This document shows positions 50,035-58,001 of a DNA stretch of 64,000 nt, in pieces. The number at the start of each line of letters is the position of its first letter. Position 1 is the stretch's first letter. The notes beneath the pieces are model-generated. The model searched no databases, was not told where the DNA came from, and worked only from the letters and a program-made list of their open reading frames with translations. This stretch comes from Oceanospirillum sp048264105. GTDB lineage: Bacteria; Pseudomonadota; Gammaproteobacteria; Pseudomonadales; Halomonadaceae. Location: positions 558,001 through 622,000 of the forward strand of contig JBLXDJ010000001.1 of NCBI GenBank assembly GCA_048264105.1, in the 5' to 3' direction. The translations under genes and the position numbers were made by a program.

Positions 50035-51066
50035 GTGTTACAGAGGATGTTTAAGTCATTGGCCGCAGTGGGATTGGCGGCTTTAGCGGCGGGTTGTTCA
50101 ACAACCACGACCATTCATGCCCTGGAGCCTGCCGAGGTGGATCGCGCAGCGTCCCTTAAGCAGGTGGCGATTGTTGATTTTGATAACGACAGTGGCCGCT
50201 ACGGCGTTAACTTTGCTGCCAAGCTGGAAGCGCTGATGGCCAACTATCAGATTGATGGCAAAAACTACTTTACCGTGGTGAGCCGGAACGATCTGGATCG
50301 TATCCTTGATGAACAGAAGCGCCAGAATTCAGGGCTGTTCAGCGCCAGTAAAATCGCGGAGATCGGTAAGCTGACCGGTGCGCAGGCGATGATTTCCGGT
50401 TCGGTCAGTTCGGCATCTTCCAACGACTCCCATTACCGTGAAAACCGCACCCGCAACAAATGCGACTCCAATGGTAAGAACTGTCAGACGATTGAATACA
50501 CCGTAGGTTGCACCCTGCGGGTGGTCAGTCTTGGGGTTCAGGTGCGTATGGTGGATGTGGAGCGTGGTGATCTGGTCACCGCTGAATCCTTTGAAGAAGC
50601 CTATGAATGGTCGGCCTGTCGTGACCGCAAAGAGGTACTGCCAAGTCGTGCTCAGGGGCTGGAGCGTATCTCCAATGATCTTGCCCGCCAGTTTATCGCC
50701 AAAATTACCCCCCGCTATGTCAGCTTTGAAGTGACCCTGCTGGAAGATTCCGATGTTGAGCTGACCGGCAATCAGGAGGATCGCTTTGAAGCCGCCATCG
50801 AGTTTGTTGAGATTGGCCGCACCGACAGAGCAGAATACCTGCTGAGCCAGTTGCATCAGGAGGTTCAGCACCAAAGCTATGCCATCGCCTATAACCTCGG
50901 CGTAATCAAAGAGTCCCTGGCGGAATACGAGCAGGCGAAACAGCTTTATCAGATCGCAGACCGTCTGGCGCTTGAGCCGGTGGAAGAGATCAATGAAGCC
51001 GTAGCGCGTATCGACCGTCTTCAGTCGAATAACAGAAAAGCGATGAGCCAGCTTAACCGCAGCTGA
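50035..51066 (+). CDS. CsgG-like outer-membrane lipoprotein
   Basis: The start chosen is GTG at 50035, because GGGGGA lies 6 bp upstream, while the ATG at 50047 touches its AGAGG. The lipobox LAALAAGC gives a lipoprotein. The central part resembles CsgG/LpoB-type proteins (VAIVDFDNDSGRYGVNFAAK, then IGKLTGAQAMISGSVSSAS and VVSLGVQVRMVDVERGDLV). The C-terminal 90 residues are helical and TPR-like (YNLGVIKESLAEYEQAKQLY). It likely acts at the outer membrane, in secretion or envelope maintenance. The LPP20-like lipoprotein gene follows by 62 bp and is probably a partner. Confidence 0.8.
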   Translation: MLQRMFKSLAAVGLAALAAGCSTTTTIHALEPAEVDRAASLKQVAIVDFDNDSGRYGVNFAAKLEALMANYQIDGKNYFTVVSRNDLDRILDEQKRQNSGLFSASKIAEIGKLTGAQAMISGSVSSASSNDSHYRENRTRNKCDSNGKNCQTIEYTVGCTLRVVSLGVQVRMVDVERGDLVTAESFEEAYEWSACRDRKEVLPSRAQGLERISNDLARQFIAKITPRYVSFEVTLLEDSDVELTGNQEDRFEAAIEFVEIGRTDRAEYLLSQLHQEVQHQSYAIAYNLGVIKESLAEYEQAKQLYQIADRLALEPVEEINEAVARIDRLQSNNRKAMSQLNRS

Positions 51067-51128
51067 TTCAGGCTCGCTGACATGAACACCCCTGAGTAAA
51101 ACAACGGAACAGACAACCGGGAAATCGG

Positions 51129-52136
51129 ATGCGACAACTGACAAAATTTGGACTCTTTATCCTGATCAGCAGTTTGCTGTTTGGCTGCAGCGCTAAGCGA
51201 GAAGTCAACATAAAGCCACCCGCTGAGCTGCCGGAGTGGTATACCAGTCCACCGGCTAATGATACCCAGTGGCTGAGAGGCGTGGGCAGTGGCGAAAGTG
51301 TGCAGGCGGCGACTCAGGAAGCGCTGAATGATCTGCTGGCCAAGCTGAGTGTACGGGTTGAGTCTCAGTTCAGCTCGGAAATGAGTTACAGCAGCCACGG
51401 CTTTACCGAAACCTCAAAAAGCCAGATTCGCAGCGAAGTCGCCAATATCCGTGTCAGCAATTATGAAGTCGTCGCCACCGAGCAGGTTCGCTTTAATCAG
51501 TATGTGGTGCTGATCCGTTCCGATCGTAAGCAGTTTATCCGCAGCCTCGCCGATGAGATCAGTGCGGGTTTTAAAACGATTGGTCACGCCTTAACCGAGG
51601 CGAAAGCCGATAACCCTATCAAACGCTACCGTGTGACTCAGCAGGCGCTGCTGGATGCCAAGGCACTGATGCCGTCAATTTGGATGGTGTCCGGTATCGC
51701 CCGGGGCTTTGATGCCGAAGGCTACCGTAAGTATGTGCTTTCTCTGCACTCCGAGCGGGAGAAGCAGCGCCGCAATCTGGTGTTTTATCTCACCAGCAGC
51801 TTTGAGGATCAGCCGCTGCTGCAGCCGATCCGCAACGCCCTGACTAATGAAGGCTTTGTGGTGGCGAAAACACGCATGGTGGATCTTGGGGATCTGGTGA
51901 GCATCGACCTGAAACGGAAAAGCCTCTATTCCGAGTATTCCGGCATTCAGGTCGCAACGGTCAATATCACTCTGGATACCAAGGACCGTCAGGGCAACGT
52001 CATCGGCAGCAAGTATCTCTCTCTCAAGGGCCATGCTACCCAGGGCTATGCGCTGGCAGAATCTGATGCCCTCAATAAGTTTGCCGCCCTGATTGAAGAA
52101 CAGGGCATTGAAAAGATTCTCGGTATCGGGCTTTAA
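51129..52136 (+). CDS. LPP20-like lipoprotein
   Basis: This is a 335-residue lipoprotein with lipobox LLFGC. The first half (PEWYTSPPANDTQWLRGVGS and AATQEALNDLLAKLSVRVES) is the LPP20 signature, with the small-residue helix that follows. The second half is a mixed domain ending with ALNKFAALIEEQGIEKIL. LPP20-fold proteins sit in the outer membrane, often beside CsgG-like lipoproteins, as here. Exact function is unknown. It ends 3 bp before rsuA. Confidence 0.8.
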   Translation: MRQLTKFGLFILISSLLFGCSAKREVNIKPPAELPEWYTSPPANDTQWLRGVGSGESVQAATQEALNDLLAKLSVRVESQFSSEMSYSSHGFTETSKSQIRSEVANIRVSNYEVVATEQVRFNQYVVLIRSDRKQFIRSLADEISAGFKTIGHALTEAKADNPIKRYRVTQQALLDAKALMPSIWMVSGIARGFDAEGYRKYVLSLHSEREKQRRNLVFYLTSSFEDQPLLQPIRNALTNEGFVVAKTRMVDLGDLVSIDLKRKSLYSEYSGIQVATVNITLDTKDRQGNVIGSKYLSLKGHATQGYALAESDALNKFAALIEEQGIEKILGIGL

Positions 52137-52139
52137 CCG

Positions 52140-52868
52140 ATGCGCCTTGATAAGTTTGTCTGCAAAAGCACGGAGTTAACCCGCAAAGAGGCGATCGCGC
52201 AGATTCAGCAGGGCAGGGTGACGGTTAACGGTGCGGTTGAGGTTAGTGAACGCACACAGGTGCACGAGAATAACCGCATCATGCTGGAGGGTGTGCTGCT
52301 GACACCCCGGCCATTTCGCTATATTTTGCTGCATAAACCCGCTAACACCGTCTGCTCAAATGTGGATGAGGCTTACCCGTCGCTGTTTAACGGAAGCGGT
52401 ATCACCCATACTGATGAGCTACATGTGGCAGGTCGTCTTGATGCCGACACCACAGGTCTGGTGCTGATTACCGATGATGGCCGCTGGTCATTTGAGATTA
52501 TTCGTCCGGATAGGCTGTGTGAGAAAGTCTATCGTGTCGGCTTGTCCCGCCCTATCGCTGACGATGTCGCCACACGCTTTGCCGAAGGCATTCTGCTGCA
52601 GGGGGAAACGAAACCCACTCAACCGGCAAAACTTGAGGTGGTGAACCCAACCGAGGTGCTGCTGACCATTACTGAGGGACGTTACCATCAGGTTAAGCGG
52701 ATGTTTGCAGCGGTGGGGAATCGGGTGCGGTCTTTGCACCGGGAGCAGATCGGAGCTGTCCGGCTGGATATCAGCGAGGGGCAGTGGCGTTACCTGACCC
52801 CAGATGAGGTGAACTCATTCGGAGATCAGGACGCTGCTGCAGGCGCAGCGGCTGTTACGCCCGCTTAA
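52140..52868 (+). CDS. rsuA: 16S rRNA pseudouridine(516) synthase
   Basis: The 242-residue protein has an S4 RNA-binding domain (RLDKFVCKSTELTRKEAIAQ). A RsuA-type catalytic domain follows with the HVAGRLDADTTGLVLITDDG motif containing the catalytic Asp, then YRVGLSRPI and EGRYHQVKRMFAAVGNRV. It modifies uridine in helix 18 of 16S rRNA (E. coli U516). It starts 3 bp after the LPP20-like gene without a clear ribosome site of its own and overlaps the convergent phnA-like gene by 14 bp. Confidence 0.93.
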   Translation: MRLDKFVCKSTELTRKEAIAQIQQGRVTVNGAVEVSERTQVHENNRIMLEGVLLTPRPFRYILLHKPANTVCSNVDEAYPSLFNGSGITHTDELHVAGRLDADTTGLVLITDDGRWSFEIIRPDRLCEKVYRVGLSRPIADDVATRFAEGILLQGETKPTQPAKLEVVNPTEVLLTITEGRYHQVKRMFAAVGNRVRSLHREQIGAVRLDISEGQWRYLTPDEVNSFGDQDAAAGAAAVTPA

Positions 52869-53190
52869 CGAATTTGGCGGTGACCATCATGTCGCCCGCG
52901 CCGTCCAGACGGCAATCCAGCTCATGGTCTTTACCATCGACAATGCGCTTAATCAGACCCTTGGTTCCGATCTTCAGCACCATAGAGCTGCCTTTCACTT
53001 TAAGGTCTTTGATCAGGGTGATTTTGTCACCCGCATTCAGCTGAGTGCCGTTGGCGTCTTTTGCGGTGGGTGTATCATCTTCCTGCACTTCAGACGGGTT
53101 CCACTCGTGAGCACATTCCGGGCAGATCAGCAGCTCCTGATCCTGATAGACAAATTCAGAGTTACATTTCGGGCATGGGGGCAGAGACAT
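52855..53190 (-). CDS. PhnA/YjdM zinc-ribbon protein
   Basis: Read from the ATG at 53190 this gives 111 residues; the open frame to 53277 is unsupported. An N-terminal zinc ribbon (PPCPKCNSEFVYQDQELLIC with PECAHEW) is followed by a C-terminal SH3-like barrel (NAGDKITLIKDLKVKGSSMV; ELDCRLDGAGDMMVTAKFVK). This is the widespread PhnA/YjdM family, named for phosphonate uptake but of unsettled function. It converges with rsuA. Confidence 0.9.
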   Translation of the reverse strand: MSLPPCPKCNSEFVYQDQELLICPECAHEWNPSEVQEDDTPTAKDANGTQLNAGDKITLIKDLKVKGSSMVLKIGTKGLIKRIVDGKDHELDCRLDGAGDMMVTAKFVKRA

Positions 53191-53441
53191 AAATACTTCT
53201 TCTTTAATGTTATCGACAAAAATAAAAGCGGTTAGCCCGGACAAACGCCTTAAGCAAAAGCTAACCGAATCAGGCAAAGCGCACTATTACTGAAACAGCA
53301 GGCGGGGGATGGTAATCAGCCGGTGAAGCCTTGGCAAGGGGCTGCGCCGCCCTGAATCTGTTTTCATGCCCCTGCTTCTTTATCCATAACAGCGGATTTA
53401 TCAATAACAGCAATTTATTAATAACTGTGAATAAGGGAATC

Positions 53442-54182
53442 ATGAGTGACCAAAACCAGCGGCATCAGCTGACTGACTTTATTGCTGTTGAGCACACCGA
53501 GCAGCATCTTTACCTTAGCTTCAGCAAGCCCCACCAGATTCTGAGTTCTGCCGTGTTAAATGGCGGCCTGCAGTGGGCTTGTGGCGTGCTCAACCTGAAA
53601 GTGCCGAAACAACTATCGGAGTTTGAACCCGCCGAGCAGACCCTAAGTCGTTATGGCGCGGACTTGGGTTGCGAGGGTGTGGATTGTGGGTGCGAAGACG
53701 CGGATCTGAACGAGAAGGGCGTGCTGGTGGGGATGATGACCGCCGCATCTATGGCCTCTTACCGACTTGCCTGTCGCAAAGAGCAAGGGGTAGAGATCTT
53801 CGTGTTGGCAACCGCAGGCTTATCCAATGCCCGCCGGGCGGGTGATCTGGCGGAATACCGGCGGATGATCTCAGAGCCGGGAGAGGCCGGAACCATCAAC
53901 CTGATGATGGCAACCAATGCCTGTCTGACTCAGGCGGCGATGGTGGAGAGCCTGATGATGATTACCGAGGCCAAGGCGGCGGTACTGCAGGATGCGGGGA
54001 TTCTCAGCCCTGTGTCCGGGCTTATCGCCACGGGAACCGGCACAGACTCAGTAGCCGTGATCAACGGCTTTGGCCCGGAAGTGCGCTACTGCGGCAAGCA
54101 TGTGCTGTTTGGTGAGCTGCTGGCGCAGGCGGTAATAGAAGCTGTTCAAGGGGCTGTCAGCTGGGACAGAGCGCAGTTATAA
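53442..54182 (+). CDS. cbiZ: Adenosylcobinamide amidohydrolase CbiZ
   Basis: From the ATG at 53442 (AAGGGA before it) the protein has 246 residues. LNGGLQWACGVLNLKVP, VGMMTAASMASYRLACRKEQ, TAGLSNARRAGD, NACLTQAAMVESLMMITEAK and TGTGTDSVAVINGFGPEV together match CbiZ, the salvage enzyme that trims adenosylcobinamide to adenosylcobyric acid. An insertion of Cys-rich GCEGVDCGCEDADL sequence is odd. No other cobalamin genes are adjacent. The 250-bp leader was checked for a B12 riboswitch without a convincing result. Confidence 0.88.
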   Translation: MSDQNQRHQLTDFIAVEHTEQHLYLSFSKPHQILSSAVLNGGLQWACGVLNLKVPKQLSEFEPAEQTLSRYGADLGCEGVDCGCEDADLNEKGVLVGMMTAASMASYRLACRKEQGVEIFVLATAGLSNARRAGDLAEYRRMISEPGEAGTINLMMATNACLTQAAMVESLMMITEAKAAVLQDAGILSPVSGLIATGTGTDSVAVINGFGPEVRYCGKHVLFGELLAQAVIEAVQGAVSWDRAQL

Positions 54183-54342
54183 CCCTGCCATCAATGCCGT
54201 TTGGTATGGGTTTTTCGGTGAGCTGTATATAAGTACAGTTGTTTTTCGATTATGCTCTTTGGCTCATTTTTAGCGCCGCCAAACACAGGGCGGCACAGTG
54301 CATTTCAGCGCTGGGTAATCCAAGCAGTAAAGGGAGAAACCG

Positions 54343-54561
54343 ATGCAGGACAGCCTACGGAAAAAGATTATTCAAGTGTGTGATAAGAAAATTCAGCAGA
54401 AGGGCGAAACCGTGGGTGTTTCTTTCTACGCTTTCTTTGCCAACAGGAATGACGACCCTGAAACCCTGATGGAAGCCGCAACTTGGTGGATTCAGACCCA
54501 CCAACTGGATCATTTTGAGAAAGCTGTGAAGATCCGGCAGATGGTGCTGGAGGGGGTTTAA
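54343..54561 (+). CDS. Conserved small protein of unknown function (DUF6500-like)
   Basis: The 72-residue soluble protein starts with GGGAG upstream. Notable segments are IIQVCDKKIQQKGETVGVSF, YAFFANRNDDPETLMEAATW and WIQTHQLDHFEKAVKIRQMV. I believe it belongs to an uncharacterised family (possibly DUF6500), but give no function. It is a single gene followed by a 16-bp-stem terminator. Confidence 0.7.
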   Translation: MQDSLRKKIIQVCDKKIQQKGETVGVSFYAFFANRNDDPETLMEAATWWIQTHQLDHFEKAVKIRQMVLEGV

Positions 54562-54614
54562 GGCCGGAACCAGCAAGCATCTCTACTATGTCTTGGTGCC
54601 AAATACCCCTCGAA

Positions 54615-54650
54615 AAAAGCCCGGTAAACAAACCTGTTTACCGGGCTTTT
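54615..54650. terminator. Bidirectional terminator, 16-bp perfect stem
   Basis: AAAAGCCCGGTAAACA (54615-54630) and TGTTTACCGGGCTTTT (54635-54650) with a 4-nt loop lie between convergent genes and serve both. Confidence 0.93.
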
Positions 54651-54670
54651 GTCATTCTAAAGAACAGTGT

Positions 54671-56620
54671 TTAGATCGCGCGGGCGACCTGTTCCATCTG
54701 TTGTCCCGCATCCGCCATAGAGGCGCTTTGCTGGCTGATCTGCTGGGTTTCATCCCTTAGTACAGAAACGGCCTCTGCCAGATGGCCAATATTGTTATTC
54801 ACCTCTTCCATCGTGGCCTGTTGCTCTTCCGTGGCGCTGGCGATCTGCATATTCATCTGCTCCAGCTGGGTTACCGCCTGCTGAATATCGGTCAGTGCCT
54901 GTTCCGCCTCTTTAGAGCGTTCAACCGTCTCGACCGCTTCCTTAGCACCTGCATCCATGGTGCCGATGGCATGAACAATCAGCTCCCGCAGTTCCTGAAT
55001 CACGCTTTGGGTCTTCTCGGTTGATTTGCGGGTCTGCTCCGACAGGGTACGAACCTCATCGGCGACCACTGCAAAGCCTCGTCCGTGTTCACCGGCGCGG
55101 GCAGCCTCAATAGCGGCATTCAGAGCCAGCAGGTTGGTCTGTTCGGCAATACCTGTGATGCTGTCCAGCACTTCACCAATCTGTTCACTGGAGTGGTGCA
55201 GCTGTTGAAGCTCCTGAGCCGCCGCGCTGATACGATCCGACAGGGAGGTGATCTGCTTCTGGTTATGCATCAGGGCTTCGTGACCCTTGTTGGCCTGTTC
55301 TTTCACCCGAACACTCTCATCGGAAGCCTGTTGCGCGCTGTGCGCCACCTCCTCAAAGGTGCTGGTCAGCTGATTAGCGGCAGAGGCAACCTGATCCATC
55401 TCCTGAGCCTGAGCGGCAACCTGCTGATTCAGTGTGGTGCCTGTGTTTTCCAGTGTCTGTGATGCCTGTGTCAGATCACCGGCGACGCCGATAATACGGT
55501 CAACGGATTGTCCCAGTTTTTCCATAAAACGGTTAAAGCTGAGGGTTACGGCCTGAATCTCCCGTGGGCCGGAGGCTTTCAGGCGGGCATTGATGCCGCT
55601 GTCGTCGCTGGTGACCACTTCCATCGCTTCTACCAGACGATGAATCGGTTTCGCCAGAGACAGGCTGGCCATCACCACAAGACCGATGATCAGTGCGAGT
55701 ACCACCAGCATAATGATCACCAGCAGGGTCGAAAGATGGTTGGCCGTGGCGTACAGCTCAGCCGTGGGAACGGAGATACCAAAGGTCCAGCCCGGCGTAT
55801 TAGGAATAGGGGAGAAGATCATGGTCACCGGCTCACCCTGAATATTCAGAATCTCTCCGGTGCCTTTCTCACCCGCCACCATCCGCTTGCCGTGCTGATT
55901 CAGGCCGGTAAAGCCTTTTTTATCGGCATCGGTAACGTTGATGGTCATGCGGGCTTTTTCTGAGGGATGCGCCACCAGCAGGCCAGTGCCATCCACGATC
56001 CAGGCGTAGCTGCCTTCGGTCAGGCTGATGTTGTCGGTGATCTGACTCAGCATCTCCAGCGTGACGGTAATGGCCAGAATACCGGCCACGTTGCCATTGT
56101 CATCTTTTACCGATTTAGCGATCACAGAGATCGGCTTGTTGGTGGCCTTGGAAACAATCGGGTTGGTCAGGATCAGCTCTTTTTTGCCACTGAGCAGATC
56201 TTTTACATACTGACGCTCTGCCAGATTTGCCTGACCGGTTTTACCGTTTTTGGCGAGATAGGTCGCCTGGGCGCTGGTATCAACGAAGAAGATCATCTCC
56301 GCCAGCTTGATCTCTTTCAGATTGCCTGCAAACCAGCGCTGCAGGGCGTCTTCGCGGCGGTCGGTGGCCAGCATCGGCGTGGAGGCCAGCATTGAGACCT
56401 CCTCCTGAAGACCGGCGAGGATAGCGCTGACTTCGGCTGCGTGACCTTCTGCCACCTGCTCACCGGAGGTCAGCATGATTTGCGAGGTTTCGGACTTAAT
56501 TTCGCTGTAAATCCAGAATGTCAGACCGCACATCAGAATGATGATGGGCAACATAACGGTCAGTAGCATTTGGGTCAGCAGGGGGGTACCTAAGGCGGTG
56601 GGCGTTCCTTGTTCGCTCAT
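54671..56620 (-). CDS. Methyl-accepting chemotaxis protein with dCache sensor
   Basis: The 649-residue receptor has membrane helix one at about 14-38, then a periplasmic double Cache domain (about 45-290, with LAERQYVKDLLSGKKELILT, SVIAKSVKDDNGNVAGILAI and YAWIVDGTGLLVAHPSEKA). Membrane helix two is at about 300-325, followed by HAMP and a signalling domain with tip EQTNLLALNAAIEAARAGEH. It differs in sensor sequence from the chemoreceptor at 13304-15193, so a different ligand is likely. No che genes are near. Confidence 0.92.
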   Translation of the reverse strand: MSEQGTPTALGTPLLTQMLLTVMLPIIILMCGLTFWIYSEIKSETSQIMLTSGEQVAEGHAAEVSAILAGLQEEVSMLASTPMLATDRREDALQRWFAGNLKEIKLAEMIFFVDTSAQATYLAKNGKTGQANLAERQYVKDLLSGKKELILTNPIVSKATNKPISVIAKSVKDDNGNVAGILAITVTLEMLSQITDNISLTEGSYAWIVDGTGLLVAHPSEKARMTINVTDADKKGFTGLNQHGKRMVAGEKGTGEILNIQGEPVTMIFSPIPNTPGWTFGISVPTAELYATANHLSTLLVIIMLVVLALIIGLVVMASLSLAKPIHRLVEAMEVVTSDDSGINARLKASGPREIQAVTLSFNRFMEKLGQSVDRIIGVAGDLTQASQTLENTGTTLNQQVAAQAQEMDQVASAANQLTSTFEEVAHSAQQASDESVRVKEQANKGHEALMHNQKQITSLSDRISAAAQELQQLHHSSEQIGEVLDSITGIAEQTNLLALNAAIEAARAGEHGRGFAVVADEVRTLSEQTRKSTEKTQSVIQELRELIVHAIGTMDAGAKEAVETVERSKEAEQALTDIQQAVTQLEQMNMQIASATEEQQATMEEVNNNIGHLAEAVSVLRDETQQISQQSASMADAGQQMEQVARAI

Positions 56621-57017
56621 AGCGACATATCTCCTTGGCTGTTGCTTGGAATTATTATTGTTGGTGCAGTTCCTTTACGAATTAACCGGATCGGTTAACC
56701 CAAGACAAAGTGCTCAATTAGCCTTTGTAACATTAGGTAATTTTATTGGAAGAGCCTCCTTAAGACCAGAGTTTTATTAAGGGAATCGGGCTTTCTACAA
56801 CTTATGCATGAAAGCCCTGAACCCCTTGTTATAGCAGCCATAAAGCCCGTTGATAACAGGCCTTATGCGGGTTGTTGCGGGTTTGGGGCGGGAGGCAGGA
56901 TAAAGTGAACCTGCTATGACCTGAGGCATTAAACAGGGCGGTCGGGGGGCTTATCGTCGGATCTTTTTTTGATGCTTTTGATAAATACAGCCTCAACTGC
57001 TTTTTATAAACACTGCT
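56621..57017. other. Gene-free stretch between the chemoreceptor and methyltransferase genes
   Basis: No credible coding sequence was seen. The right end contains the 25-bp tandem repeat and the decayed 3' tail of the methyltransferase (described separately). The left end must hold the chemoreceptor promoter; an AACCGGATCGGTT inverted word at about 56686-56698 is a possible site. Confidence 0.5.
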
Positions 57018-57050
57018 TCAACTGCTTTTTATAAACACAGCTTCGACTAC
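56976..57050 (-). repeat. 25-bp tandem triplication spanning the methyltransferase 3' end
   Basis: Units at 56976-57000, 57001-57025 and 57026-57050 match the pattern TTTTKATAAAYACWGCYTCRACTRC with few differences. The stop codon at 57018 lies within the middle unit. Two extra units add 50 bp, which is not a multiple of three, so the triplication shifts the reading frame. Confidence 0.9.
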
Positions 57051-57866
57051 GCGCACTTTATCGTCGGCAAGGTTCGCCATCACATTTTTGCCCATCTGCA
57101 GGAAGCGTTCGCCAAATATGATCTGCGGGTTCAGGGGCGAAGCCACCTGAGTTTTACCCTGCTGGCTGCTACCGGCTTCCCGTTGGGTGTGCTTCTTCCG
57201 CCAGGCCAGCGCGGTCTCGGTGACATCGGCAAAGCTGACGGGGACAAGGCCTGCCGCGGCAAACAGCGCCGTGAGCTGCTCTTTGTCCGGCAGGTGGCTA
57301 TGCTCGGCATCGGATGCCCAGGGTACGGGCAGGCGGATCGGTTCTTTATTGCTGCCGGCGATCACCTCATGGAGAAGAAAACGGCCGCCGGGTTTCAGGC
57401 TGTCGGCCAGGGTTTTGAGCAGGGCTTCTTTGTCGGGAATGTTCATCAGGGTGTGCTGGCTGATGACAATATCCTGACTCTCCGCTGGCACCTGAGCCTG
57501 ACAGGCATCGGCACATACGACCCGAATATTCTTAAGTCCCATCAGTTGGTTGATCGTCTCGTGGGCTGTGCTGAAGCTGGGGGTGATATCGATGGCGGTA
57601 ATAGAGCAGGGTGCTGTTTCTGTGATCAGGCGGGCGGTTCCGCCAAGGCCTGAGCCGATCTCCAGTACATGGCTGTCGGCGTTGAATGTCACCAGATCCA
57701 GCAGCTTTTGGGTTGCCTGGCGGCCGCCAATATGGAGCTGATCAATAGGGGCTAACAGGCTGCTGTTCAGGTCATGGGCCACATCAATACCGGCGTCTGT
57801 CAGGGTTTGTTCTATCTGCTGCCAAAGTGAACCGGTGGACTGGTAGTGATTGGTGATCGTACCCAT
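57018..57866 (-). CDS. SAM-dependent methyltransferase with repeat-induced frameshift at the C-terminus
   Basis: From the ATG at 57866 (AAGGA 8 bp upstream) the protein has 282 residues. The class I fold is clear in HVLEIGSGLGGTARLI (motif I), ITAIDITPSFSTAHETINQL, IRVVCADACQAQVP and LLKTLADSLKPGGRFLLHEV. It resembles the UbiE/sarcosine-dimethylglycine methyltransferase group; the substrate is unknown. The last residues VVEAVFIKSS lie in the 25-bp triplication. If two repeat units are removed the frame would run on for about 14 more codons (IKKRSDDKPPDRPV) to a TAA. The core domain is intact, so the enzyme may still work. Confidence 0.85.
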   Translation of the reverse strand: MGTITNHYQSTGSLWQQIEQTLTDAGIDVAHDLNSSLLAPIDQLHIGGRQATQKLLDLVTFNADSHVLEIGSGLGGTARLITETAPCSITAIDITPSFSTAHETINQLMGLKNIRVVCADACQAQVPAESQDIVISQHTLMNIPDKEALLKTLADSLKPGGRFLLHEVIAGSNKEPIRLPVPWASDAEHSHLPDKEQLTALFAAAGLVPVSFADVTETALAWRKKHTQREAGSSQQGKTQVASPLNPQIIFGERFLQMGKNVMANLADDKVRVVEAVFIKSS

Positions 57867-57915
57867 AAGCGGATTCCTTGTTGATGAGGGGTAAGCGTTA
57901 GCCGAATGGCAGGCC

Positions 57916-57952
57916 AAAAAAAGCGGCTCTTTTGTATCAAAAGAGCCGCTTT
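57916..57952 (-). terminator. Terminator of the liuR-acyl-CoA synthetase operon
   Basis: AAAGCGGCTCTTTTG (57920-57934) and CAAAAGAGCCGCTTT (57938-57952) are exact reverse complements. On the minus strand a run of seven T follows. It lies 50 bp past the synthetase stop. Confidence 0.92.
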
Positions 57953-58001
57953 GAGTCACCGAAGGCGAGGGCTTCAGTGTGACCGGTTCGTTTCGGTCGG
58001 G

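Noticed and set aside
53230..53441. Possible cobalamin riboswitch before cbiZ
   Set aside because: A GCCGGTGAAGCC stretch and nearby GC-rich stems recall the B12 aptamer, but the 5' GGTGCC-like box, the B12 box and the ordered P3-P6 helices could not be assembled. A covariance-model search would decide.
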